Assembly: GCF_013868155.1 (NCBI RefSeq)
Contig: NZ_JACEOG010000001.1
Coordinates: forward strand, 1,736,001 to 1,800,000
Source: Aeromicrobium phoceense
GTDB lineage: Bacteria > Actinomycetota > Actinomycetes > Propionibacteriales > Nocardioidaceae
DNA: 64,000 nt
Reading direction: 5' to 3'
Part shown: positions 18,689 to 27,560 of the stretch, one piece after another
How the letters are laid out: every line of letters starts with the position of its first letter
How positions within the stretch are numbered: position 1 is the first letter of the stretch
The notes under the pieces: generated by a model
The model's input: only the letters and a program-made list of their open reading frames with translations
Told to the model about the DNA's origin: nothing
Databases searched by the model: none
Translations under genes and position numbers: made by a program

Positions 18689-19989
18689 GGGCGCGACGGG
18701 TGCCGCTGGTGGTGGTCGCCGCGTCCGTGGCGCTCCTGCTCGTCGGCTGCGAGTCGACCGACCGGTCCCAGCCCGACCGGTCCGCCGCCAGCACGTCGCC
18801 GAGCACCGCGGCGCCGAGCACCACCCCGCCCAGCTCCACGCCCACCCCGACGAAGGAGAACCCCTTCATGGACCTCGACCAGGCCGAGCTCGACGCCCGG
18901 CTCATCGCCGCGGCGTGGGACAACGACGTGGCGACCGCCCGACGCCTCGTCGCCGCCGGAGCGGACGTCAACGCCAAGGACGACACCGTCCAGAGCGCGT
19001 ACCTCATCGCGACGAGCGAGGGCCACCGCGCGCTGCTGGACCTGACGCTGCGTCATGGTGCCGATGTGAAGAGCCTCGACTCGTTCGACGGCACCGGACT
19101 GATCCGCGCGAGCGAGCGGGGGCACGCGGGCATCGTCGGGCGCCTGATCCGCGAGGGCGTCGACCCCGATCACGTCAACAATCTCGGCTGGGTGGGACTC
19201 CACGAGGCGCTCGTCTTCGCCAGGCCCGAGCGCGCCGGAGCGTACGCGGACACCGTGCGGGTCCTCGTCGCGAGCGGCGCCGACGTGCGGATCGCGTCGC
19301 GGAGGGACGGCCTGACGCCGGTCCAGCTCGCCGAGCGGGGCGGCCTCGAGTCGCAGGCGCGGCTCCTGCGGGCGGCGGCGCGGGCCCAGGAGGTCGGCCG
19401 CGACGTCGCCGACCGTCGCCTCCTCGCGGCGGCTCGGGAGGGTGACGCAAACGCGGCTGCGCTCGCACTGCGCGCCGGCGCCGACCTCGAGGCGCGCAAC
19501 GAGCTGAGGCAGACGCCGCTGCTGCTGGCGGCCACCCACGACCACGTGGCCGTCGCCCGGCTGCTGGTGGCGCTGGGCGCCGACCCCGACGCCCTTGACC
19601 ACCAGCACGACACGCCCTGGCTGGTGACGGGCGTGACCGGCAGCGTCGCGATGCTCGAGGCGCTGCTACCGGCCCGGCCCGACCTGACGATCAAGAACCG
19701 GTACGGGGGCCTGTCGCCGATCCCCGCGGGCGAGCGCGGCCATGCCGACTACATCCGCCGTGTCGTGAAGACGGACGTCGACCTGGATCACGTGAACGAC
19801 CTCGGCTGGACCGCGCTCCTCGAGGCCGTCATCCTCGGCGACGGCTCGCGGCCCTACCTCGACATCGTCACGACGCTGGTCGAGGCGGGGGTCGACGTCG
19901 GCATCGAGGACAGGAACGGGCGCACCGCGCTGGACCACGCGAGGGCTCAGGGGTACACCGGCATCGTCCGCGCGCTGGAGAAGGCCTGA
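18685..19989 (+). CDS. Ankyrin-repeat lipoprotein
   Basis: A 434-residue exported protein. The N-terminal signal has an arginine pair, a hydrophobic stretch and the lipobox LLVGC (cysteine about residue 23). A low-complexity Ser/Thr/Pro linker (residues 30-55) follows, then ankyrin repeats from about residue 65 to the end, recognisable in AAGADVNAKDD, RHGADVKSLDS, ASGADVRIASR, RAGADLEARNE, LGADPDALDHQ and EAGVDVGIEDR. The repeats DPDHVNNLGWVGLHEAL and DLDHVNDLGWTALLEAV show an internal duplication of a block of repeats. It is probably a surface protein-binding scaffold. Translational coupling to a GntR gene is unusual for such a protein. Confidence 0.85.
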   Translation: MRARRVPLVVVAASVALLLVGCESTDRSQPDRSAASTSPSTAAPSTTPPSSTPTPTKENPFMDLDQAELDARLIAAAWDNDVATARRLVAAGADVNAKDDTVQSAYLIATSEGHRALLDLTLRHGADVKSLDSFDGTGLIRASERGHAGIVGRLIREGVDPDHVNNLGWVGLHEALVFARPERAGAYADTVRVLVASGADVRIASRRDGLTPVQLAERGGLESQARLLRAAARAQEVGRDVADRRLLAAAREGDANAAALALRAGADLEARNELRQTPLLLAATHDHVAVARLLVALGADPDALDHQHDTPWLVTGVTGSVAMLEALLPARPDLTIKNRYGGLSPIPAGERGHADYIRRVVKTDVDLDHVNDLGWTALLEAVILGDGSRPYLDIVTTLVEAGVDVGIEDRNGRTALDHARAQGYTGIVRALEKA

Positions 19990-20000
19990 CCCGTCACCCG

Positions 20001-20083
20001 ACTTTTGTGACACCTTTCGGCTCGGGCCGTCGCCCCGGGCCGAACGGCGTCACAAAAGTGGCGGGAGGCGTCACGAAAGTCGG
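20001..20083. repeat. Compound intergenic palindrome between convergent genes
   Basis: ACTTTTGTGAC (20001-20011) is repeated inverted as GTCACAAAAGT (20049-20059) and again with one mismatch at 20070-20080 (GTCACGAAAGT). Between the first pair lies a second palindrome, TTCGGCTCGGG against CCCGGGCCGAA. The nested arrangement sits exactly between two convergent genes. It could terminate both transcripts or represent a small palindromic repeat element. Confidence 0.6.
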
Positions 20084-20096
20084 TTGAGGTAGCGGG

Positions 20097-20984
20097 TCAG
20101 GCCGACTGCAGGGCCTCGGTGACGGCCCTGAGCAGCGGTCGGTTGCGCTCGCCCGAGCGCACGGCGGCGCGGATCTCGCGCCCCAGCCGTACCCCGGCCG
20201 GGATCGCGGTGTGCAGGCCCGGCCGGTCGACGTCGATCGCCAGCTGGGGCAGCAGCGTGACCCCCTGCCCGGCCGCGACGGCGCGCGAGAGGAGCTGCAG
20301 GTCGTCGGTCTCCCAGCGCACCTGCGGCTCGAAACCGGCCTGGCGGCAGGCGTAGCGCACCGACTGACCGCACGCAGCCTCCGGTGGCGGCATCACCCAC
20401 GGTGCGTCAGCGAGGTCCGAGAGGGTGGTGCCCTCCGGGAACGGCTCACGCCCGATCAGCACGAGCGGCTCGCGGTGCACGGTGGTCGCCGAGACCCGGG
20501 GCGGGATGGGCATCGGCGCGTGCTCGTAGACGTCGACCAGGGCGAGGTCGATGCGCCCCTCGTGCAGGGCGGCGAGGCTCGAGTGCGGCTCGGCCACCGT
20601 GACGATGGCGTCGATGTCGGGGTGCAGGCGCCGCAGGTGCGTGAGCGCCGGCAGCACGAGGGCCTGGGCCGCCGAGGCGATGGTCCCGATCCGGACCCGC
20701 CCGACGAGGTGGTCGTCGAACCCGTCGATGTCGCCACGGGTCGCCTCGAGCAGCCGGACGAGGCCGCGCCCGCGCTCGGCCAGGACCTCGCCCGCGGCGG
20801 TCAGCGCGACACCGCGGGGGAGCCGCTCCAGCAGCGGGACGCCGCACTCGCGCTCCAGCGTGGTGATCTGCTGCGAGACCGCGGAGGCGGTGATGCCGTT
20901 GGCGCGCGCGGCACCGGCGATCGACCCGTGGTGGGCCACGTCCACGAGCAGGCGCAGCCGGTTCGGATCGGGCAGGTCGCGCAT
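20097..20984 (-). CDS. LysR family transcriptional regulator
   Basis: A 295-residue LysR regulator. The N-terminal helix-turn-helix covers about residues 8-66 (DVAHHGSIAGAARANGITAS, then AVSQQITTLERECG), followed by the two-lobed effector domain with DLALVDVYEHAP and GQGVTLLPQLAI. It is divergent from the saccharopine-dehydrogenase-like gene with 68 bases between starts, the standard arrangement for a LysR regulator of the adjacent operon. It may therefore respond to lysine or alpha-aminoadipate, an inference from context only. Confidence 0.85.
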   Translation of the reverse strand: MRDLPDPNRLRLLVDVAHHGSIAGAARANGITASAVSQQITTLERECGVPLLERLPRGVALTAAGEVLAERGRGLVRLLEATRGDIDGFDDHLVGRVRIGTIASAAQALVLPALTHLRRLHPDIDAIVTVAEPHSSLAALHEGRIDLALVDVYEHAPMPIPPRVSATTVHREPLVLIGREPFPEGTTLSDLADAPWVMPPPEAACGQSVRYACRQAGFEPQVRWETDDLQLLSRAVAAGQGVTLLPQLAIDVDRPGLHTAIPAGVRLGREIRAAVRSGERNRPLLRAVTEALQSA

Positions 20985-21015
20985 GGTCGGCTCCTCGGGA
21001 GTCGTTAGGAGAACT

Positions 21016-21021
21016 TACGCT
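21016..21021 (+). promoter_or_regulatory. Candidate -10 for lysine-catabolism operon
   Basis: TACGCT lies in the 68-base divergent region, about 32 bases before the GTG start of the saccharopine-dehydrogenase-like gene. Confidence 0.35.
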
Positions 21022-21052
21022 GGACAGTCTGCCGCATCAGGCAGACGATGGG

Positions 21053-22138
21053 GTGGTGAGGATCGAGAGCGTCGCCGTGTTCGGACTCGGCAAGGTCGGA
21101 GAGCTCGTCGCGCACCTGCTGGGTCGCGCCGAGTTCAAGGTGGTGGGATTCGACTCGCGCGAGCGCGAGGTGCCGAACCTGCAGACCCGCGTGATGGACG
21201 TCGCGGACGCGAGTGCGCTGCGCGAGGCCCTGCGCGAGGTGGACGCCGTCGTGTCGTGCCTGCCGTACCACCTCAACATCGCCGTGGCCGAGGCCGCGCA
21301 CGACACCGGGGTGCACTACTTCGACCTCACCGAGGACGTGCCCACCACCAACCGCGTCATCGAGCTGTCCAAGGACCGCCCCGACAGCGCCTTCGTGCCG
21401 CAGTGCGGCCTGGCGCCGGGCCTGATCGGCATCGTCGGCGCCAGCCTGGCTGCCTCGTTCGACTCGATCCGCAGCATCGAGCTGAAGGTCGGCGCGCTGC
21501 CGCAGAACCCCACGGGCCTGCTCGGCTACGCGTTCAACTGGTCGGCCGAGGGCGTCGTCAACGAGTACCTCAACGACTGCGAGGTGCTGCGCTCGGGCGA
21601 GCGCCGCTTCGTGCCCGCGATGACCGAGAAGGAGCGCGTGGTGATCGGCGGCATCGAGCTCGAGGCCGCGCTGACCTCCGGCGGTCTCGGCACGATGTGC
21701 CAGAGCTACGAGGGACGCGTGCAGCGCCTCGACTACAAGACGATGCGCTACCCCGGGCACTTCCGCCAAATGCACTTCCTCTTCGAGGAGCTGAACCTGC
21801 GCGACGAGCGCGAGCTGGTCGGCCGGATCCTCGTCGACGCGAAGCCGCCGGTGAACGACGACGTCGTCTACCTGCATGCCGCGGTCGAGGGCATTCACAC
21901 CGGTCAGCCGTTCCGCCGCAACCACGTGCGCGCCTACCGGCCGCTCGACATCGACGGACAGACGTGGCGCGCCATCAGCTGGACGACTGCCGCCAGTGCG
22001 GTCGCCGTCGTCGAGCTCGTCGCCGCCGGGAAGCTCCCGTCCCAGGGCTTCGTCCGCCAGGAGGACATCTCCCTGGACGACCTGCTCGCCACCCGCTCCG
22101 GCAGCCTCTTCGACACCCACGGAAAGATCGACGCATGA
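21053..22138 (+). CDS. Saccharopine dehydrogenase family protein (lysine catabolism)
   Basis: A 361-residue NAD(P)-dependent dehydrogenase. The N-terminal Rossmann fold has VFGLGKVGELVAHLLG (residues 8-23), VVSCLPYHLNIAVAEAA, and the CGLAPGLIGIVG segment characteristic of the saccharopine dehydrogenase C-terminal-domain family. Coupled by a 4-base overlap to an aldehyde dehydrogenase, it likely forms an oxidative lysine-degradation pair that produces alpha-aminoadipate semialdehyde and then alpha-aminoadipate. A lysine-6-dehydrogenase reaction acting directly on lysine is an equally fitting alternative, since no lysine-ketoglutarate reductase gene is nearby. Tandem GTG codons at 21053 and 21056 leave the start ambiguous by one residue. 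Confidence 0.8.
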   Translation: MVRIESVAVFGLGKVGELVAHLLGRAEFKVVGFDSREREVPNLQTRVMDVADASALREALREVDAVVSCLPYHLNIAVAEAAHDTGVHYFDLTEDVPTTNRVIELSKDRPDSAFVPQCGLAPGLIGIVGASLAASFDSIRSIELKVGALPQNPTGLLGYAFNWSAEGVVNEYLNDCEVLRSGERRFVPAMTEKERVVIGGIELEAALTSGGLGTMCQSYEGRVQRLDYKTMRYPGHFRQMHFLFEELNLRDERELVGRILVDAKPPVNDDVVYLHAAVEGIHTGQPFRRNHVRAYRPLDIDGQTWRAISWTTAASAVAVVELVAAGKLPSQGFVRQEDISLDDLLATRSGSLFDTHGKIDA

Positions 22139-23637
22139 CCATCGCAGCACACGTCACGAGCATCTTCGAGCGGATCGGGGCGCCCGTCGGGTTCGACGCC
22201 GAGGGCGACATCGTCTGCCGCACGCCGATCGACGGCTCCGAGCTGGGCCGCCTCCAGGCCGACACCGCCGCCTCGGTGGGCGAGAAGGTCGGCCTGGCCC
22301 ACGCCGCGTTCGAGCAGTGGCGCACCGTGCCGGCTCCCGCCCGCGGCGCCTTCGTGCGCGAGCTGGGCAACCTGCTGCGCGAGCACAAGGACGACCTCGG
22401 CGCGCTCGTCACCATCGAGGCCGGGAAGATCCTGTCCGAGGGTCAGGGCGAGGTCCAGGAGATGATCGACATCTGCGACCTGGCCGTGGGCCTGTCGCGC
22501 CAGCTGCACGGCCTGACGATCGCCAGCGAGCGACCGGGCCACCGGATGATGGAGCAGTGGCACCCGCTGGGCGTCGTCGGCGTCATCAGCGCCTTCAACT
22601 TCCCGGTCGCGGTGTGGTCGTGGAACGCGGCGCTCGCCTTCGTGTGCGGCGACAGCGTCGTGTGGAAGCCGTCGGAGAAGACCGTGCTGACGGCCCTGGC
22701 CTGCCGCGCGATAGCGGACGAGGCCGCGCGTCGCGCCGGCGCCCCGGAGGGCCTGCTCCAGATCGTCGTGGGTGCCCGCGAGGTCGGCGAGGCCCTCGTC
22801 GACGACCCGCGCGTGCCGCTCGTCTCGGCCACCGGCTCCACCCGGATGGGCAAGCAGGTCGCGCCCCGCGTGGCCGCCCGCCTCGGTCGCACCCTGCTCG
22901 AGCTCGGCGGCAACAATGCCGCGATCATCGCACCCACCGCCGACCTCGACCTCGCGGTGCGCGGCATCGTGTTCTCCGCCGTCGGCACCGCCGGCCAGCG
23001 CTGCACCTCGCTGCGTCGCGTCATCGTGCACGAGTCGGTCAAGGACGAGCTGGTCCAGCGACTCGTCGCGGCCTACGAGACCCTGCCGATCGGCTCGCCG
23101 CTGGACTCCGGCACGCTCGTCGGCCCGCTGGTCGACGGCTCTGCCGCGGCCGGCTTCGAGAAGGCGCTCGACCAGGTCCGCTCCGACGGCGGCACCGTGC
23201 TCACCGGTGGCACGCGGGCCGAGGGCGTCGAGGGCGGCCACTACGTGCACCCCGCGATCGTCGACATGCCCGAGCAGACCGAGATCGTCCGCACCGAGAC
23301 GTTCGCCCCGCTGCTCTACGTGCTGACCTACCGCGACCTCGACGAGGCCATCGCGCTGCACAACGCCGTCGACCAGGGCCTCTCGAGCGCGATCTTCACG
23401 ATGGACGTCCGCGAGGCCGAGCTGTTCGTCTCGGCGACGGGATCGGACTGCGGCATCGCCAACGTCAACATCGGCACCTCGGGCGCCGAGATCGGCGGCG
23501 CGTTCGGCGGCGAGAAGGACACCGGCGGCGGCCGCGAGTCCGGCTCGGACGCGTGGCGGAACTACATGCGCCGCACGACGAACACGATCAACTACTCCAC
23601 CGAGCTGCCGCTGGCGCAGGGCGTCGACTTCGGCTGA
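22135..23637 (+). CDS. Aldehyde dehydrogenase (alpha-aminoadipate semialdehyde / P6C dehydrogenase type)
   Basis: A 500-residue NAD-dependent aldehyde dehydrogenase. The catalytic cysteine is in GTAGQRCTSLRR (about residue 288) and the general-base glutamate in LLELGGNNAAI. The sequence GGNNA in place of the common GGKSP, together with TGSTRMGKQVA, resembles antiquitin/AmaB-type aminoadipate semialdehyde dehydrogenases. The conserved C-terminal GGAFGGEKDTGGGRESGSD (19 residues) is also of this type. ATG overlaps the upstream stop (ATGA). The pair gives alpha-aminoadipate from lysine-derived semialdehyde. Confidence 0.87.
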   Translation: MTIAAHVTSIFERIGAPVGFDAEGDIVCRTPIDGSELGRLQADTAASVGEKVGLAHAAFEQWRTVPAPARGAFVRELGNLLREHKDDLGALVTIEAGKILSEGQGEVQEMIDICDLAVGLSRQLHGLTIASERPGHRMMEQWHPLGVVGVISAFNFPVAVWSWNAALAFVCGDSVVWKPSEKTVLTALACRAIADEAARRAGAPEGLLQIVVGAREVGEALVDDPRVPLVSATGSTRMGKQVAPRVAARLGRTLLELGGNNAAIIAPTADLDLAVRGIVFSAVGTAGQRCTSLRRVIVHESVKDELVQRLVAAYETLPIGSPLDSGTLVGPLVDGSAAAGFEKALDQVRSDGGTVLTGGTRAEGVEGGHYVHPAIVDMPEQTEIVRTETFAPLLYVLTYRDLDEAIALHNAVDQGLSSAIFTMDVREAELFVSATGSDCGIANVNIGTSGAEIGGAFGGEKDTGGGRESGSDAWRNYMRRTTNTINYSTELPLAQGVDFG

Positions 23638-23641
23638 GTCC

Positions 23642-24575
23642 TCAGACCAGGTCGTTGCGGTAGGCGAACAGGGACGGCCCGCCGCCGGTGTGCATGAACA
23701 CGGTGCGGCGGCGCAGCTCCGGATCGCTCGGGATCGCCGCGTAGGCCTTGGCCGTGTAGACGGGGTCCAGGGCGATCCCGGTGGTCGTGGCGAGGCGGCG
23801 GATCTGCCGCAGTCCGGCCTCCGACGGAATGCCGTAGCCGTCGCCGAACTGCGAGTCGTCGAGCACCCAGCGGTCGTCGTCGGGCACGGGCACGCCGAGC
23901 TCGTCGCACGTCTGCGTCAGCAGGTCGCGCAGCGCGGCCTCGGTCTGCTCGCGCGAGTGGTAGACGCACACGCCGCGCACCACGGTGTCCAGCTCGGCCC
24001 GCGGCCAGGCCGATCACCAGGCCCGCCATCGTGCCGCACGTGGACGCGGCGACCACGACCTCGTGCGGGTCGAACTCCAGCTGGCCGTAGAGCTCGAGGG
24101 CGGAGTCCACGTGGCCGAGCGTGCCGATGCGGTCCGATCCGCCCGGCAGCACCACGGCGAGGTCGTCACCGTGCTCGGCCATCAATTCGAGTGCCAGGGC
24201 GCTCGCGGCCTCGTCGTCTGGCACGACGTGGCGCGTGGCTCCGTACAGCTCGGTGAGGAAGGCGTTGCCCGACGCGGTGTAGTCGTCGTCGGCGCGCGGC
24301 ACCGCCTGCACGGCGACGGCCTCGAGCCGCAGGCCGAGCCGGGCGCACGCCGCGGCGGTGGCGCGCACGTGGTTCGACTGCAAGGCACCGAACGTGACGA
24401 CGCGGCTCTGTCCGCGCGCGATCGCCGCGCCCAGCAGGAACTCGAGCTTGCGCACCTTGTTGCCACCGAATCCGAAGCCGCTGAGGTCCTCCCGCTTCAT
24501 CCACAGTCCGTCGACGTCGTGCAGGGGAGTGGGCCACACGCCGAGGTGGGCGCGCGGGCGATCGCTCAGGTCCAT
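23642..24575 (-). pseudogene. Frameshifted PLP-dependent ACC-deaminase/D-cysteine-desulfhydrase-like gene
   Basis: Both halves of a tryptophan-synthase-beta-fold enzyme are intact but in different frames. The 5' part (24575 to about 24000) encodes [17 protein letters not shown] with the PLP lysine, [15 protein letters not shown] and STCGTMAGLVIGLAAG. The 3' part (about 23998 to 23642) encodes VRGVCVYHSREQTE, GDGYGIPSEAG, DPVYTAKAY and MHTGGGPSLFAY. The junction sequence GCGGGCCGAGCTGG suggests loss of one copy of a GGGCC repeat (5 bp). The family cleaves small amino acids such as D-cysteine or ACC. Either a genuine pseudogene or a sequencing error; the two parts otherwise show no decay. Confidence 0.75.
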
Positions 24576-24616
24576 GGATCCGAGCGTGCCACACCGGCTA
24601 CCGACCGCGACTGGGG

Positions 24617-24622
24617 CAGAAT
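24617..24622 (+). promoter_or_regulatory. Candidate -10 for recO
   Basis: CAGAAT, six bases before the GTG start at 24629. Confidence 0.3.
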
Positions 24623-24628
24623 GGAGCG

Positions 24629-25357
24629 GTGGGCACCTATCGCGACTCCGGTGTCGTCCTGCGCACCCAGAAGCTGGGCGAGGCCGACCGCATCGTCACG
24701 ATGCTCACCCGCGGTCGCGGAGTCGTGAGGGCCGTGGGTCGCGGGGTGCGCAAGACCTCCAGCCGCTTCGGTGGCCGCCTCGAGCCCTTCATGCACGTCG
24801 ACGTGCAGTTCGCCGAGGGCCGCTCGCTCGACGTCATCGCCCAGGTCGTCACGATCGACCCGTTCGCCTCGCACCTGGGTGCCGACTACGCCGCCTACAC
24901 TGCGGGCACGGCGATGCTGGAGACCGCCGAACGCCTCGTCGCCGACACCGCCGAGCCCTCCGTGCCGCAGTACCACCTGCTCGTCGGGGCGCTTCGCGCG
25001 TTGACCGAGCACCGCCAGCCGCCCGACGTCCTGCTCGACTCGTTCCAGCTGCGGTCGCTCGCGATCGCGGGCTACGCGCCCTCGTTCGACGGCTGCGCGC
25101 GCTGCGGCCTCGAGGGTCCGCACCGGCACTTCCACGCGGGCTCCGGCGGGATGCTGTGCGACGCGTGCCGCGTGCCCGGCTCGTCGGTCCCCTCGGCCAC
25201 CACGGTCGCGCTGCTGGCCGCCCTGCTGGTGGGCGACTGGACGGCGGTCGGGCTGGCCGACGACCGCTCGCGCCGCGAGGCCGGCGGCATGGTCGCCAAC
25301 TACCTGTCCTGGCACCTCGAGCGCGGTCTGCGCTCCCTGGCTCACGTGGACCGCTGA
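24629..25357 (+). CDS. recO: DNA repair protein RecO
   Basis: Recombination mediator that anneals single strands and helps load RecA in the RecFOR pathway. The 242-residue protein has an N-terminal OB fold ([20 protein letters not shown] with the conserved GEADRI) and a C-terminal helical domain with a zinc site CARCG...CDAC (about residues 157-180). GTG start; the stop overlaps the ATG of uppS (TGATG), giving the conserved recO-uppS coupling. Confidence 0.94.
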   Translation: MGTYRDSGVVLRTQKLGEADRIVTMLTRGRGVVRAVGRGVRKTSSRFGGRLEPFMHVDVQFAEGRSLDVIAQVVTIDPFASHLGADYAAYTAGTAMLETAERLVADTAEPSVPQYHLLVGALRALTEHRQPPDVLLDSFQLRSLAIAGYAPSFDGCARCGLEGPHRHFHAGSGGMLCDACRVPGSSVPSATTVALLAALLVGDWTAVGLADDRSRREAGGMVANYLSWHLERGLRSLAHVDR

Positions 25358-26112
25358 TGCACCGGAATCCCACCCCGCACCCCTCGGGTGCCACCGCCCC
25401 GCGCCTCGCCCCCGGCCAGGTGCCGCAGCACGTCGCGATCGTGATGGACGGTAACGGCCGCTGGGCGCAGGAGCGCGGGCTGCCGCGCACCGAGGGCCAC
25501 AAGGCCGGCGAGGCCGCGCTGTTCGACGTGGTCGAGGGCGCCATCGAGGTCGGCGTGAAGGCCGTCAGCGCCTACGCGTTCAGCACCGAGAACTGGAAGC
25601 GGTCGCCCGAGGAGGTCAAGTTCCTCATGGGCTTCAACCGCGACGTGATCCGCCGACGCCGCGACGAGATGCACGAACTGGGCGTCCGTGTGCGCTGGGC
25701 CGGGCGTCGCCCCCGGCTGTGGCGCAGCGTCATCCGCGAGCTCGAGGAGGCCGAGGAGCTGACGAAGCACAACACCGTCTGCACCCTCACGATGTGCGTC
25801 AACTACGGCGGTCGCGCCGAGATCGCCGACGCCGCCGCCGCGCTCGCCCGCGACGTGAAGGCGGGGCGCCTCAACCCCGAGAAGATCACCGAGGCCACCT
25901 TCGCGCGCTACCTCGACGAGCCGTGGATGCCCGACGTCGACCTGTTCTGGCGCACCTCCGGCGAGCAGCGCACGAGCAACTTCCTGCCGTGGCAGGCCGC
26001 CTACGCCGAGCTCGTGTTCAGCGACATCGCCTGGCCCGACGTCGACCGCCGGGCCCTGTGGGCCGCGGTCGAGGAGTACGCCACGCGCCAGCGCCGCTAC
26101 GGCTCCGCCTGA
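25357..26112 (+). CDS. uppS: Undecaprenyl/decaprenyl diphosphate synthase (cis-prenyltransferase)
   Basis: Cis-prenyltransferase that makes the polyprenyl diphosphate carrier for peptidoglycan and other envelope polymers. The 251-residue product has the catalytic aspartate in [13 protein letters not shown] (about residue 30), the motif [11 protein letters not shown], and the C-terminal [15 protein letters not shown] and [11 protein letters not shown] signatures. Translation is coupled to recO. Chain length specificity cannot be read from the sequence. Confidence 0.95.
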   Translation: MHRNPTPHPSGATAPRLAPGQVPQHVAIVMDGNGRWAQERGLPRTEGHKAGEAALFDVVEGAIEVGVKAVSAYAFSTENWKRSPEEVKFLMGFNRDVIRRRRDEMHELGVRVRWAGRRPRLWRSVIRELEEAEELTKHNTVCTLTMCVNYGGRAEIADAAAALARDVKAGRLNPEKITEATFARYLDEPWMPDVDLFWRTSGEQRTSNFLPWQAAYAELVFSDIAWPDVDRRALWAAVEEYATRQRRYGSA

Positions 26113-26204
26113 CCCTCCCTCGCCGCCTCATCTCGGGCCATCACGAGGCGTGTCGTTGCTCCGGTCCCTGGGTACCTCTGGGTGCGACACGGGGAAGGAG
26201 ACGG

Positions 26205-27074
26205 ATGTACGACGCGCTGGTGATCGGCGGTGGGCCTGCGGGCCTGCAGGCGGCGCTCACGCTCGGGCGGATGCACCGCAGCGTGGTGCTCGTCGACTCG
26301 GGCCGGTACCGCAACGGCAGTGCCGCGCACGCGCACAACTTCCTCACCCACGACGGCCGCGACCCGGACGAGCTCCGGCGGATCGCGCGGGACGAGCTCG
26401 CCCGGTACGCCACCGTCGAGACGCGTGACGCCACGGTGCGGCGCGTCCGAGAGGCCGAGGAGGGCTTCGTCGCCGACCTCGACGAGGGCACGATCGAGGC
26501 GCGGACCGTCGTCCTCGCCACCGGGATGAGCGACGAGCTGCCCGACGTGCCGGGCCTCCACGACGCCTGGGGCGACGAGGTCATGAACTGCCCCTTCTGC
26601 CACGGGCACGAGTTCGAGGGCCGGCCGGTCGGCGTGCTCGGGAACGGGCCGCAGGTCGGCGAGATCGAGGGGATGCTCGCGCCGGTCGCCTCCGAGGTCG
26701 TCACCTTCCGCCGCGAGGAGCTGGCGAAGGTGGAGCGCGACCAGGACGGACTGCTCGCCCACCGGGTCGAGGGCGAGCCCGTCCGTGTGGCGGGGCTGTT
26801 CCTGCACCCCCACACCGCCCAGGCCGCCCCGTTCGCCGAGCAGCTCGGGCTCGACCTGCTCCCGTCGGGCTGCGTGCGGATCGACGCGCTCGGGCGCACA
26901 AGCCGGCCCGGGGTGTTCGCCGCGGGCGACCTCGCCCATGTCGAGGAGCTGCCCGTCCCGATGCCGTCCCTCCTCGGAGCGGCCGCGGCAGGTCTGGCAG
27001 CCGGCGCGAGCGCGGTGCGTCATCTCGCCAATCCCGAGGCCGAGCTGCGCGCCCATCCCTTCGTGGAGCGCTGA
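26205..27074 (+). CDS. Thioredoxin-reductase-like flavoprotein, copy 1
   Basis: A 289-residue FAD protein. It has the N-terminal FAD-binding [19 protein letters not shown], the redox disulfide in NCPFCHGHE (about residues 130-138) and the C-terminal FAD site [11 protein letters not shown]. The second nucleotide-binding loop reads VLGNGPQVGEIEG, lacking the GxGxxA pattern normally needed for NADPH. That fits thioredoxin-reductase-like dithiol oxidases as well as reductases. It is a close paralogue of the gene at 27561, with only the merR gene between them. ATG follows GGGGAAGGAG. The substrate is unknown. Confidence 0.8.
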   Translation: MYDALVIGGGPAGLQAALTLGRMHRSVVLVDSGRYRNGSAAHAHNFLTHDGRDPDELRRIARDELARYATVETRDATVRRVREAEEGFVADLDEGTIEARTVVLATGMSDELPDVPGLHDAWGDEVMNCPFCHGHEFEGRPVGVLGNGPQVGEIEGMLAPVASEVVTFRREELAKVERDQDGLLAHRVEGEPVRVAGLFLHPHTAQAAPFAEQLGLDLLPSGCVRIDALGRTSRPGVFAAGDLAHVEELPVPMPSLLGAAAAGLAAGASAVRHLANPEAELRAHPFVER

Positions 27075-27080
27075 GCCGGC

Positions 27081-27506
27081 TCAGGCGGTGGCGGGGCCGT
27101 CGAGCGACCACGGGGTCGTGCCGGCCAGCACGTCGGAGATGAAGCCTTGGAAACGCGGGCACTGCGTGATGTCGTGCGAGCGGCAGCGCAGGGCGTGCTC
27201 GGTCATCTCGCGCGACCGCTCCATCTCCCGCATCCGCCGGTCGAGGTCGGCGATGTGCGACTCGAGCACCTCGTGCCGTGACGGGGCCTCCTCGTCGAGC
27301 AGCACCGCGATCTGCTCGAGCGACATCCCGGCCGCCTTGCTGCGCAGGATGACGGCGATGCGTACGAGGTCGTCGTCGCCGTAGCGACGGCGGTCGGCGC
27401 TGTCGCGGGCCGGCCGCAGCAGGCCCACGTCCTCCCAGTGCCGCAGCACGTGGGTCTCCATCCCGAACCGCGCGGCGACATCCCCGATCGACTGACTTGA
27501 CTTCAT
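27081..27506 (-). CDS. MerR family transcriptional regulator
   Basis: A 141-residue MerR regulator. The N-terminal winged helix spans IGDVAARFGMETHVLRHWED then GLLRPARDSADRRRYGDDDL. A dimerisation helix follows, and a short C-terminal region has two cysteines (LRCRSHDITQCPRF) that could sense metal, thiol or redox stress. Its ATG (27504-27506) overlaps the left arm of a palindromic MerR operator controlling the divergent flavoprotein gene at 27561, so it probably autoregulates. It is convergent with copy 1 of the flavoprotein pair. Confidence 0.88.
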   Translation of the reverse strand: MKSSQSIGDVAARFGMETHVLRHWEDVGLLRPARDSADRRRYGDDDLVRIAVILRSKAAGMSLEQIAVLLDEEAPSRHEVLESHIADLDRRMREMERSREMTEHALRCRSHDITQCPRFQGFISDVLAGTTPWSLDGPATA

Positions 27507-27527
27507 GTTGACCTGAAGTCGCACGCT
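27497..27527 (+). promoter_or_regulatory. MerR-type promoter with operator in a 19-bp spacer
   Basis: A -35 TTGACT (27497-27502) and -10 CACGCT (27522-27527) are separated by 19 bp, the over-long spacing of MerR-activated promoters. The inverted repeat GACTTCA (27499-27505) / TGAAGTC (27514-27520) fills the spacer. It drives the gene at 27561. Confidence 0.65.
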
Positions 27528-27560
27528 CGTCTCGTTATTCCATTTCGAGAGAGGCACACC

